From positions 1-13,344 of the forward strand of contig DASWMO010000294.1 of assembly GCA_036399715.1 (NCBI GenBank): DNA of 13,344 nt. The letters are read 5' to 3'. Numbering within the stretch: the stretch's first letter is position 1; every line of letters begins with the position of its first letter. Positions 1 to 6,747 of the stretch are shown in pieces. A model generated the notes under the pieces. It did no database searches. It worked only from the letters and a program-made list of their open reading frames with translations, and was not told the origin of the DNA. The DNA is from DASVSE01 sp036399715. Its GTDB lineage: Bacteria; Bacteroidota; Rhodothermia; Rhodothermales; Rubricoccaceae. The position numbers and the translations under genes were made by a program.

Positions 1-537
1 CGCGCCCCCGGCCGTTCCGCCGGGTGCGCCAGCCGAGCCGGTCCCCGGCGGTGCCGACGACGGTCCGCCCGGTGCCGGCATCACCGGCCCGGCCGGCCGG
101 GCGGGGGCGGGGCGCGCTTCGGGCGCTGGCCGGGCGACGCCCGCGCGGCTCGTCGCCGGCGCCACTCGCGACGTAGCTGGTGGCTGTGCGGTCTCCGTTC
201 GACGCGGTTCGGATGCCTCGGTGGCCCGCGCCTGAGCGGACCGAGCCTCGGTGGGCGGCGCTGCCTGTCCAGGTGGGGGAGAGACGGGTGTTCCGCCGCC
301 GGCGCTTACGGCCGCCTCCGCCATCTCTGCATCGGGCCGCATCGCGACGTCAGGAATCGGGAGAATCTCGCGGACGTCGTACTCGACGATCGGCAACGGC
401 ACGACGTCGGGCACGGACGGCGACGCGGCGACCCACACCGCGATGGCGGCGACGTGGAGGGCCACGCTCGCCGCGAGCGCAGCGGCGAGGCGGCGGTTTC
501 GGTCGCGGATGCGGAACGGGTCGAGGGACGGGAGCAC
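1..537 (-). CDS. TonB-family energy transducer, N-terminal part (runs off the left edge)
   Basis: Reading leftward from a GTG at 537, 179 codons stay open to the window edge. The protein starts VLPSLDPFRIRDRNRR, then a single hydrophobic segment at about residues 17-38, then a long Pro/Ala/Arg-rich stretch. The membrane segment contains SVALH (S24, H28), the Ser-x3-His spacing known from the TonB transmembrane helix that contacts ExbB/ExbD. The Pro/Ala-rich part fits the periplasm-spanning linker of TonB proteins. The C-terminal TonB domain, which would touch the TonB box of outer-membrane receptors, lies outside the window, so the call rests on the N-terminus and linker only. The basic residues before the helix predict an N-in orientation. 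No in-frame ATG, GTG or TTG occurs in the 100 bases upstream of 537, so this start is favoured although no clear ribosome binding site is visible. It is divergent from carA. Another proline-rich single-pass periplasmic protein is possible. Confidence 0.72.
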   Translation of the reverse strand, partial: MLPSLDPFRIRDRNRRLAAALAASVALHVAAIAVWVAASPSVPDVVPLPIVEYDVREILPIPDVAMRPDAEMAEAAVSAGGGTPVSPPPGQAAPPTEARSAQARATEASEPRRTETAQPPATSRVAPATSRAGVARPAPEARPAPARPAGPVMPAPGGPSSAPPGTGSAGAPGGTAGGA

Positions 538-724
538 GGCACGAGGGGACGACGCGGGAGGGTACGCCCCGAGACGCGTCCGGTGACAGTCCGAACGGCG
601 TCCCCGCCGCGACCCGTGTGAGCCAGCGTCCGACGCGGGTGGATGAGCCGCCGAACGGCCCCCGAACGCTGCGTGAATCCGTCTCCGAGCGGCGCCCGGC
701 ACGCGTCGTGCCACGGTCTGGCGG

Positions 725-732
725 TACCTTCG
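725..732 (+). promoter_or_regulatory. candidate -7 box of a carA promoter
   Basis: TACCTTCG matches five of the six fixed bases of the Bacteroidota -7 consensus TAnnTTTG. No convincing TTTG is seen about 20 bases upstream, so the support is weak. If used, transcription would start near 739-740 and give a leader of about 115 bases containing the short ORF and the terminator in front of carA. Confidence 0.28.
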
Positions 733-751
733 CGGCGCGCTTCCCGCTCCG

Positions 752-859
752 ATGCCCCCATCCTGGCCCCTGCCCGCCGCCTTCGCCGCGCCCCCGCCTG
801 GGCCGAGCAGCCTCCCGTTTTCGGGGGGCTTTTTTTGTGTCCCGCCCTCCCGCCGATGA
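752..859 (+). CDS. possible 35-residue leader peptide overlapping the carA start
   Basis: An ATG at 752 opens a 35-codon frame that reads through the terminator stem and its T-run and stops at the TGA at 857-859. That stop overlaps the carA ATG (856-858) as ATGA. The product begins MPPSWPLPAAFAAPPPG and ends GGFFCVPPSRR, with the FFC encoded by the T-run. It resembles no protein I know. Its interest is positional: in E. coli pyrBI the leader ORF likewise runs through the attenuator and ends at the structural gene. In DNA this GC-rich, short open frames are common and the peptide could be chance. The four-base overlap with carA and the complete coverage of the terminator are what make it worth listing. 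No ribosome binding site is visible, which is uninformative in this phylum. Confidence 0.35.
   Translation: MPPSWPLPAAFAAPPPGPSSLPFSGGFFCVPPSRR
765..804 (+). promoter_or_regulatory. weak upstream hairpin in the carA leader
   Basis: GGCCC at 765-769 can pair with GGGCC at 800-804, closing a 30-base loop just four bases before the terminator stem. It could be a pausing or antiterminator element of an attenuator. Five G-C pairs at this distance occur easily by chance in such DNA, and no mutually exclusive pairing with the terminator arm could be shown by eye. Confidence 0.15.
809..836 (+). terminator. intrinsic terminator / putative attenuator before carA
   Basis: Positions 809-817 (AGCCTCCCG) pair with 822-830 (CGGGGGGCT) in a nine-base-pair stem with one G-U pair and a TTTT loop. 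A run of seven T (830-836) follows. This is a complete rho-independent terminator for plus-strand transcription. In the reverse direction no T-run follows, so it is not bidirectional. No plus-strand gene lies upstream in the window (the neighbour is the divergent TonB-family gene), and carA starts only 20 bases after the T-run. It therefore probably acts on the carA leader transcript. The alternative is the end of an unrecognised small RNA. Confidence 0.82.
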
Positions 860-1971
860 CCGATCCGACTCGACCCGTGACGCCGCGCCCGGCCCGCCTC
901 GCCCTCGAAGACGGCACGGTCGTCGCCGGCACGTCCGTCGGCGCGGCCGGCGAGGCGCTCGGCGAGCTGTGCTTCAACACGTCGATGAGCGGCTACCAGG
1001 AGATCCTGACGGACCCGAGCTACGCCGGGCAGCTCATGATGATGACGTACCCGCACATCGGCAACTACGGCGCCTTCGAGGCGGCGACCGAGGCGGACCG
1101 GCCGCACGTCGCGGGCCTCATCGTGCGGGCCTTCGCGCGGCACCCGTCGAACGCGGCGATGGAGGAGACGCTGGACGCCTACATGGCGCGCCACGGCCTC
1201 GTCGGCATCACGGGCGTGGACACGCGGCGGCTCGTGCGGCACGTCCGCGAGGCGGGCGTGATGAACGCTGTCGTCTCGACTGACGCCGACGCCTCGGACG
1301 CCGACCTCGTCGCGCGCGCGTCTCACCACCCGTCGATGACCGGCCTGGAACTCGCGAGCCGCGTCACGACGGCCGAGGCCTACGACGTCTCCGCCGCGGG
1401 CCGCCCGCGCGTCGCCGTCTACGACTACGGCGTCAAACGGCACATCCTGCGGCAGTTCGCAAGCCTCGGCTGCGCCGTCCGCGTCTTCCCCGCCGCCGCC
1501 CCGCTCGCCGACGTGCTCGCGTGGCAGCCGGACGGCCTCTTCTTCTCCAACGGCCCCGGCGACCCGCGCGCGATGACGGGCGCCATCGAGACAGTCCGAG
1601 GGGGCATTGAGTCCGGCCTGCCGCTGTTCGGCATCTGCCTCGGGCACCAGCTCATGGCCCTTGCCGAGGGCCTCGACGTCGAGAAGATGAAGGTCGGGCA
1701 CCGCGGCGCGAACCAGCCCGTCATCCACAACGCGACGGGCCGCGTCGAGATCACGACCCAGAACCACGGCTTCGCGGTCCGCGAGACGAGTGTGACGCCA
1801 GAAGTCGCGGCCGTGAGCCACCGCAACCTCAACGACGGCTCGGTCGAGGGCCTGCGCTTCGCACGCTTCGCCGGCCTCTCGGTCCAGTACCACCCCGAGG
1901 CCTGCCCCGGGCCGCACGACAGCCGCTACCTCTTCGACGCCTTCCTCGGCCTCGTCGCCGACGCTGACTGA
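856..1971 (+). CDS. carA: carbamoyl-phosphate synthase small subunit (glutaminase)
   Basis: A 371-residue CarA that hydrolyses glutamine and channels ammonia to CarB for carbamoyl phosphate, the precursor of arginine and pyrimidines, in the cytoplasm. The N-terminal CPSase small-chain domain (about 1-175) begins LALEDGTVVAG and contains FNTSMSGYQEILTDPSYAGQ. The class I glutamine amidotransferase domain (about 190-365) starts VAVYDYGVKRHILR and has the nucleophile elbow GICLGHQ (C261) and YHPEA (H346, E348), so the catalytic triad is intact. FSNGPGDP and TTQNHGFAV are further family signatures. The start at 856 matches the usual CarA N-terminus. The frame is open back to 643, but an earlier start would place the terminator inside the coding region. 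It heads a plus-strand cluster ending in carB, and the hairpin at 809-836 is its likely control point. Confidence 0.97.
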   Translation: MTDPTRPVTPRPARLALEDGTVVAGTSVGAAGEALGELCFNTSMSGYQEILTDPSYAGQLMMMTYPHIGNYGAFEAATEADRPHVAGLIVRAFARHPSNAAMEETLDAYMARHGLVGITGVDTRRLVRHVREAGVMNAVVSTDADASDADLVARASHHPSMTGLELASRVTTAEAYDVSAAGRPRVAVYDYGVKRHILRQFASLGCAVRVFPAAAPLADVLAWQPDGLFFSNGPGDPRAMTGAIETVRGGIESGLPLFGICLGHQLMALAEGLDVEKMKVGHRGANQPVIHNATGRVEITTQNHGFAVRETSVTPEVAAVSHRNLNDGSVEGLRFARFAGLSVQYHPEACPGPHDSRYLFDAFLGLVADAD

Positions 1972-2070
1972 GTGGCCAGCGCTCTCGGGTTTCTCGGCCT
2001 CGTGTCGGCGCCGTCCTGCGAAGCACTGCAGCCGATCCTCCACCGCGCACGCTCCGAACCTCCTACTCCG

Positions 2071-2289
2071 ATGGCTAAAGAACACAAGACCCTCGTCGTC
2101 CACCACGCGCCCGGCCATCCGTCCGAGAGCGCCGACGCCCTCACGGCCCTCCTCGACGACGGCTGGCGCCTCGCGTCCGCGACGGCGATGGGCGGGACGG
2201 GCGGCGCGACGGCCCCGCCGCAGTTCGCCGCGCTCGTGATCCTCGAACGCGAGGAGAAGCGAACGGTCGGTGGCTTTAGCGCTGGCTAA
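2071..2289 (+). CDS. small DUF4177-like protein of unknown function
   Basis: A 72-residue soluble protein with no signal peptide or membrane segment. It reads MAKEHKTLVVHHAPGH, then ALTALLDDGWRLASATAM, a Gly/Ala/Thr-rich turn, and FAALVILERE. The order strand, helix ending in a Gly-Trp turn, strand, final ILxR strand is that of the small DUF4177-type fold (typically LNxLGxEGWELV...ILKR). This is a pattern judgement and the similarity is weak. It lies 99 bases after carA, and its 3' end overlaps the start of the glycosyltransferase gene by 20 bases, so the two are probably translated together. The ATG at 2071 is chosen because the frame further upstream runs into carA and codes for nothing recognisable. 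No function is proposed. The 99-base gap before it shows no terminator. Confidence 0.62.
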   Translation: MAKEHKTLVVHHAPGHPSESADALTALLDDGWRLASATAMGGTGGATAPPQFAALVILEREEKRTVGGFSAG

Positions 2290-3688
2290 CCGGGTGGAAC
2301 TCGCCCCGCCTCTGCGTACCCGCCTCGCCCGTTTCGACTGGGCCGTGCTGGCCGTGCTCGTGCTGTCGCGGCTGGCGCTCCTCGCCGTCGACGCCCCCCA
2401 TCGGGCCGAGATCGGACGCGGCGAGTTGCCGTACTACGAGGGGATCTACCCGGGCCTCGCCGAGCAGCTCGTCACGACGGGGCGGTACGTCTATCCGCCA
2501 CAGGAGCCCGACAGCGACCTCCGCCGGCCGCCGGGCTACCCGCTCGTGCTTGCGGCGACGTACCTCGTCGTCGGGACGGGGCCGTCCGTCGCTGTGCTCC
2601 TGTGGAACGTCGTCGGCGTGGTGGTGCTGTACCTCGGGCTGCTCCGGCTGCTCGCCGCGGCCGGGCTCCGCGGGCGCCGCGCCGCCGCCGCCGTGTTCGC
2701 GGCCGACCTGGCATGGCTGCTCTACACGAAGGAGGTCACGACGGAGCCCGTCTATACGCCCTTCCTCGTGTGGGGCGTCGTCGGGCTGCTCAACGCCGCC
2801 CGCGCGACCGGTGTGCGGCCCGCGGTGCAGGCGGCGGCCGTGTCGGGGGCGTTGCTCGGGACGAGCGCGCTCCTCAAGCCGGTCTCGCTGTATCTGCCCG
2901 TCGTCGTGGTGCCGTTCCTGCTCGCCGCGCGCCGCGACGTCTGGCCCGCCCTCGCGTTGGCCGCCGCCTTTGCGCTGTGCGTCGGGCCGTGGTACGTCCG
3001 CAACCTCGTCGTTCACGACGCGCTGAGCTACACGTCGATCCAGAACGACAACCTGCTGTTTGCCCACGGGGCGTTCGTCTGGGCCGACCTTCACGGGCTG
3101 ACGCACCTCGACGCGCAGACGCAACTCGACGCCGAACTGACGCGGCGCCTCGCCGGCCGCCCGGCGACGTACGCCGTCCAGAACGCCGCCAAGGCTCAGC
3201 TCGCGCGTGAGGTCCTGGGGCGCCACCCGCTGCTCTATGCCCGCGCGGTCGTCCGCGGCGTCGCGATCACGCTCTTCGACCCGGGCCGGCTGGTCTTCAA
3301 CCGGACCTTCCCGACGGAGGACACGCGTGGGATCGGGCTGCTCAACATCGTCGCCCGCGACGGGGTCTGGGGCGCATTCCGGGCCCTTCTGGCGAAGAGC
3401 CCCCTCATGGTCATCTCGCTTGTGCTCTACATCGCGTTTCTGGCCGCAGTCGCGGCCGGGGCTGCGGCCGGCGTCGTGCCGCTCCTGCGCGCGCAGCCGA
3501 CCGCGTTCTGGCTGCTGTTTCTCGTGACGGCGTATCTGCTCGCGATCGGCGGGCCGAACGGCTACGCCCGGTTCCGGCTCTACGTGTTCCCCTTCGAACT
3601 CGTCTTCCTCCAGGCCGGGGTCGAAGCGCTCGGACGGTGGCGTGCGGCTCGCCGAGAGGTCGGAACCGTCCGATTCGCCTCCACCTAA
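2270..3688 (+). CDS. GT-C (PMT/ArnT-like, GT39-type) membrane glycosyltransferase
   Basis: A polytopic inner-membrane protein of 472 residues with about ten hydrophobic segments. The first is at 23-41. A large outside loop follows, with YYEGIYPGLAEQL (E57), then RRPPGYPLVLA (85-95), TKEVTTEP (153-160) and GPWYVRN (239-245). These are recurrent landmarks of the dolichyl-phosphate-mannose/ArnT-like superfamily, which moves sugars from polyprenyl-phosphate donors to lipid or protein acceptors on the outer face of the membrane. A loop with NDNLLFAHG follows as in that family. Donor and acceptor cannot be told. The GTG at 2270 has an AGGAG 13 bases upstream. A second in-frame GTG at 2294 would avoid the overlap with the preceding gene and is a real alternative. 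It sits between carA and carB, 19 bases before carB, with no metabolic link to them that I can see. Confidence 0.85.
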   Translation: MALALANRVELAPPLRTRLARFDWAVLAVLVLSRLALLAVDAPHRAEIGRGELPYYEGIYPGLAEQLVTTGRYVYPPQEPDSDLRRPPGYPLVLAATYLVVGTGPSVAVLLWNVVGVVVLYLGLLRLLAAAGLRGRRAAAAVFAADLAWLLYTKEVTTEPVYTPFLVWGVVGLLNAARATGVRPAVQAAAVSGALLGTSALLKPVSLYLPVVVVPFLLAARRDVWPALALAAAFALCVGPWYVRNLVVHDALSYTSIQNDNLLFAHGAFVWADLHGLTHLDAQTQLDAELTRRLAGRPATYAVQNAAKAQLAREVLGRHPLLYARAVVRGVAITLFDPGRLVFNRTFPTEDTRGIGLLNIVARDGVWGAFRALLAKSPLMVISLVLYIAFLAAVAAGAAAGVVPLLRAQPTAFWLLFLVTAYLLAIGGPNGYARFRLYVFPFELVFLQAGVEALGRWRAARREVGTVRFAST

Positions 3689-3707
3689 CCCTCTTCCCTC
3701 CGCACCC

Positions 3708-6578
3708 GTGCCCAGACGGACCGACATCCAGACCATCCTGCTCATCGGCTCCGGGCCGATCGTCATCGGGCAGGCCGCCGAGTTCGACTACTCGGGCACG
3801 CAGGCCGCACGCGCGCTCCGCGCCGAGGGCTACCGGGTCGTGCTTGTGAACTCGAACCCGGCGACGATCATGACGGACCCGATCACGGCCGACGCCGTGT
3901 ACCTGAAGGCGCTCACGCCGGCGTCCATCCGCGAGATCGTGGACATCGAGCGGCCCGACGCGGTCCTGCCGACGATGGGCGGCCAGACGGCGCTCAACCT
4001 CGCGCTCGCGCTCCACGACGAGGGCTTCTGGGCCGAGCGCGGCATCGACGTCATCGGGGTCGACTACGAGGCCGTCCACATCACCGAGGACCGCCAGAAG
4101 TTTCGCGACCTCATGGAGCGCATCGGGCTGGACCAGGCGCGGTCCCGCGTCGCCAACTCGCTCCTCGAAGCGAAGGAAATCGCGCAGGAATTGGGAGGGG
4201 AGGGGACCGGCGCGCACCCGTTCCAGCCGGTCGTCCTCAGGCCGAGCTTCACGATGGGCGGCGCCGGCGGCGGCATCGTCTGGCGCGCCGAGGACTTCGA
4301 CGCGATGGTCACGCGCGCACTCCAGCTCTCGCCCGTCCACGAGGTCCTCGTCGAGGAGTGCCTCTTCGGGTGGAAAGAGTTCGAGCTCGAACTGCTCCGC
4401 GACGCAGCCGACAACGTCGTCATCATCTGCTCGATCGAGAACGTCGACCCGATGGGCGTCCACACCGGCGACAGCGTCACCGTCGCGCCGCAGCAGACGC
4501 TCACGGACCCGCAGTACCAGGCGATGCGCGACGCGGCGATCCGCGCGATGCGCTCCATCGGGTCGTTCGCCGGTGGCTGCAACATTCAGTTCGCCGTGGA
4601 CCCCGTGAGCGGCCGGATGGTCGTGATCGAGATCAACCCGCGCGTCTCGCGGTCGTCCGCGCTCGCGTCCAAGGCGACGGGCTACCCCATCGCCAAGATC
4701 GCCGCCCGTCTCGCCGTCGGGTACACGCTGGACGAGCTGCCGAACGAGGTCACGGGCACGACGAGCGCCTGCTTCGAGCCGTCGATCGACTACGTCGTGA
4801 CGAAGGTGCCGCGCTTCAACTTCGACAAGTTCGAGGGCGTCGACGAGGCGCTGACGACGCAGATGAAGGCCGTCGGCGAGGTGATGGCCATCGGGCGGAC
4901 GTTCCTGGAGTCGCTCCAGAAGGCGTTCCAGAGCCTTGAGCAGGGCTTCTCGGGTCTCGGCGCCGACGGCCCGCTGCCCGACCGCTCAGTCGTGCGGCAG
5001 CGCCTCGCGAAGCCGTACTGGGACCGCCTGCTGCACGTCCGCCACGCGTTCCGGCTGGGCACGTCCGTCGAGGAGGTCGCGGACGTGACGAAGGTGGACC
5101 CGTGGTTTCTGCACCACATCCACGGTCTCGTCGAGCGCGAACGCGAACTCGAAACCACACAGGGCGATCTGCCACGTGACCTCCTGCTCGCCGCCAAGCA
5201 GGACGGCTTCTCGGACGTCCAGATCGCGTACCTCACCGGGACGACAGAGGCGGCGATCCGGGCGCGCCGCGAGGAGTTCGACCTGCGCCCGACGTTCCGC
5301 GTCGTGGACACGTGCGCGGGCGAGTTCGAAGCCGTCACACCCTACTTCTACTCCACCTACGACGGCGCGGGCGAGCCCGGAGCGGGCGAGTCCGTCGTGT
5401 CGGACCGCGAGAAGGTCCTCATCCTCGGCTCGGGGCCGAACCGCATCGGGCAGGGCATCGAGTTCGACTACTCGTGCGTGCACGGCGTCCTCGCGGCCCA
5501 GGAGATGGGTTACGAGGCGGTCCTGATCAACTGCAACCCCGAGACGGTCTCGACCGACTTCGACGTCGCCGACAAGCTCTACTTCGAGCCCGTGTTCTGG
5601 GAGCGCGTCCGCGACGTGATCGAGCTCGAAAAGCCCGTCGGCGTGATGGTGCAGCTCGGCGGGCAGACGGCGCTCAAGCTCGCCCGCAACCTGCTCGAAA
5701 CCGGCGTGCCGCTCTTCGGGACGCCGTTCGAGAACATGGACCTCGCCGAGGACCGCGGCAAGTTCAGCCGGCTGCTCGAAGAGCTGGAGATCCCGTTCCC
5801 GCCGTACGGCATCGCGCGGACGGTCGAGGAGGCCGTCACGGTGAGCGAGGGCATCGGCTACCCGGTCCTCGTGCGGCCGAGCTACGTCCTCGGCGGTCAG
5901 GGCATGCGCATCGCCATCAACCGCGACGAGGTCGCGGACTACGTCGCCAACGTCCTCCGGACCTTCCCGGGCAACGAGGTGCTGCTGGACCGTTACCTCG
6001 AAAACGCCATCGAGGTGGACGTCGACCTGCTGTCCGACGGGACCGACGTCCACATCGCGGGCGTGATGCAGCACATCGAGCCCGCGGGCGTCCACTCGGG
6101 CGACTCGACGGCCGTCATCCCGCCGTTCTCGCTGACGCCGGAAACGGTTGACGTGCTGCGCGAGACTGCGACCCGCATCGCGCTGCGCCTCGGCGTCGTG
6201 GGGCTGATGAACGCGCAGCTGGCCGTGCAGAGCGACGCCGACGGTGACCACGTGTACGTCATCGAGGCCAACCCGCGGGCGAGCCGCACGGTCCCGTTCG
6301 TTGCCAAGGCGACCGGCGTGCCCGTCGCCGCCCTCGGCGCGAAGCTGATGCTCGGCGCGACGCTGGCCGAGATGCGCGCCTCGGGCGTGCTGGAGTCGAG
6401 CCTCGTCGGCTTCGCGGTCAAGGAGCCGGTGTTCTCGTGGGACAAGTTCCCCGAGGTCGCCCGCGAGCTCGGGCCCGAGATGAAGTCGACGGGCGAGGCG
6501 ATCGCGTTCGTGGACTCCGTCCGCGACGAGCACATCGCGAAGCCGTACGAGATGCGCAACCTGTACCTCAGCCGCTAG
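3708..6578 (+). CDS. carB: carbamoyl-phosphate synthase large subunit, lacking the C-terminal MGS domain
   Basis: A 956-residue CarB that forms carbamoyl phosphate from bicarbonate, ammonia from CarA and two ATP. The GTG at 3708 gives VPRRTDIQTILLIGSGPI, matching the usual MPKRTDIxxIL start. An upstream GTG at 3642 would overlap the glycosyltransferase gene. The carboxyphosphate half (about 1-400) has an ATP-grasp with LRPSFTMGGAGGG and EINPRVSRSS (E308). An oligomerisation segment follows, then the carbamoyl-phosphate half (from about 570) with ILGSGPNRIGQGIEFDY, VRPSYVLGGQGM and IEANPRASRT (E853). Both synthetase halves look complete. The protein ends EMRNLYLSR just after the GPEMKSTGE segment. 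The roughly 120-residue MGS-like allosteric domain of the 1073-residue E. coli enzyme, which binds UMP, IMP and ornithine, is absent. No remnant is seen in the next 169 bases. Confidence 0.97.
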   Translation: MPRRTDIQTILLIGSGPIVIGQAAEFDYSGTQAARALRAEGYRVVLVNSNPATIMTDPITADAVYLKALTPASIREIVDIERPDAVLPTMGGQTALNLALALHDEGFWAERGIDVIGVDYEAVHITEDRQKFRDLMERIGLDQARSRVANSLLEAKEIAQELGGEGTGAHPFQPVVLRPSFTMGGAGGGIVWRAEDFDAMVTRALQLSPVHEVLVEECLFGWKEFELELLRDAADNVVIICSIENVDPMGVHTGDSVTVAPQQTLTDPQYQAMRDAAIRAMRSIGSFAGGCNIQFAVDPVSGRMVVIEINPRVSRSSALASKATGYPIAKIAARLAVGYTLDELPNEVTGTTSACFEPSIDYVVTKVPRFNFDKFEGVDEALTTQMKAVGEVMAIGRTFLESLQKAFQSLEQGFSGLGADGPLPDRSVVRQRLAKPYWDRLLHVRHAFRLGTSVEEVADVTKVDPWFLHHIHGLVERERELETTQGDLPRDLLLAAKQDGFSDVQIAYLTGTTEAAIRARREEFDLRPTFRVVDTCAGEFEAVTPYFYSTYDGAGEPGAGESVVSDREKVLILGSGPNRIGQGIEFDYSCVHGVLAAQEMGYEAVLINCNPETVSTDFDVADKLYFEPVFWERVRDVIELEKPVGVMVQLGGQTALKLARNLLETGVPLFGTPFENMDLAEDRGKFSRLLEELEIPFPPYGIARTVEEAVTVSEGIGYPVLVRPSYVLGGQGMRIAINRDEVADYVANVLRTFPGNEVLLDRYLENAIEVDVDLLSDGTDVHIAGVMQHIEPAGVHSGDSTAVIPPFSLTPETVDVLRETATRIALRLGVVGLMNAQLAVQSDADGDHVYVIEANPRASRTVPFVAKATGVPVAALGAKLMLGATLAEMRASGVLESSLVGFAVKEPVFSWDKFPEVARELGPEMKSTGEAIAFVDSVRDEHIAKPYEMRNLYLSR

Positions 6579-6596
6579 GCACTGCCGGGCACCGAG

Positions 6597-6612
6597 CAGA
6601 TTAAAATTTCTG
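6597..6612. other. AT-rich patch after carB
   Basis: Ten consecutive A/T bases (6600-6609) sit between CAGA and TCTG arms, an unusual composition in this GC-rich window. It lies 18 bases after the carB stop and 136 bases before the next gene. It could be an upstream promoter element for the following gene. It has no stable hairpin beyond the four-base arms, so it is not a convincing carB terminator. Confidence 0.3.
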
Positions 6613-6647
6613 TTGAGGGGGGTGAGCGGGAGATTCGGAGGGTCGCA

Positions 6648-6663
6648 GAATCGCGCGCGATTC
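6648..6663. promoter_or_regulatory. perfect 16-bp palindrome, candidate operator
   Basis: GAATCGCGCGCGATTC is a perfect 16-base palindrome in the 169-base gap before the S74-domain gene. Two bases downstream lies TACCGTC (6665-6671), a possible -10-like element. The position suits a dimeric regulator. One such palindrome could be expected by chance in a window of this size, so only its place in the intergenic region supports a role. Confidence 0.3.
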
Positions 6664-6747
6664 GTACCGTCTGCCGAACGGCCAGATGTGGCGCTTTGCC
6701 GCCCTGCACGGCCTCGGTGTTCCCTCCTTCGCCAGCGTGTCCACGTC

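Noticed and set aside
180..1283. Plus-strand open frame across the left intergenic region and the start of carA
   Set aside because: The translation is Arg/Pro-rich with no domain, it overlaps both the TonB-family gene and carA in other frames, and it would place the terminator inside a coding region.
3642..3707. Upstream GTG as the start of carB
   Set aside because: It would overlap the glycosyltransferase gene by 47 bases and add 22 Pro/Ser-rich residues not found in CarB. The GTG at 3708 gives the conserved N-terminus.
2276..3766. Minus-strand open frame of nearly 500 codons opposite the glycosyltransferase
   Set aside because: It is Arg/Glu/Asp/Gly-rich low-complexity sequence typical of antisense shadows in GC-rich genes, and the opposite strand has clear GT-C motifs and membrane segments.
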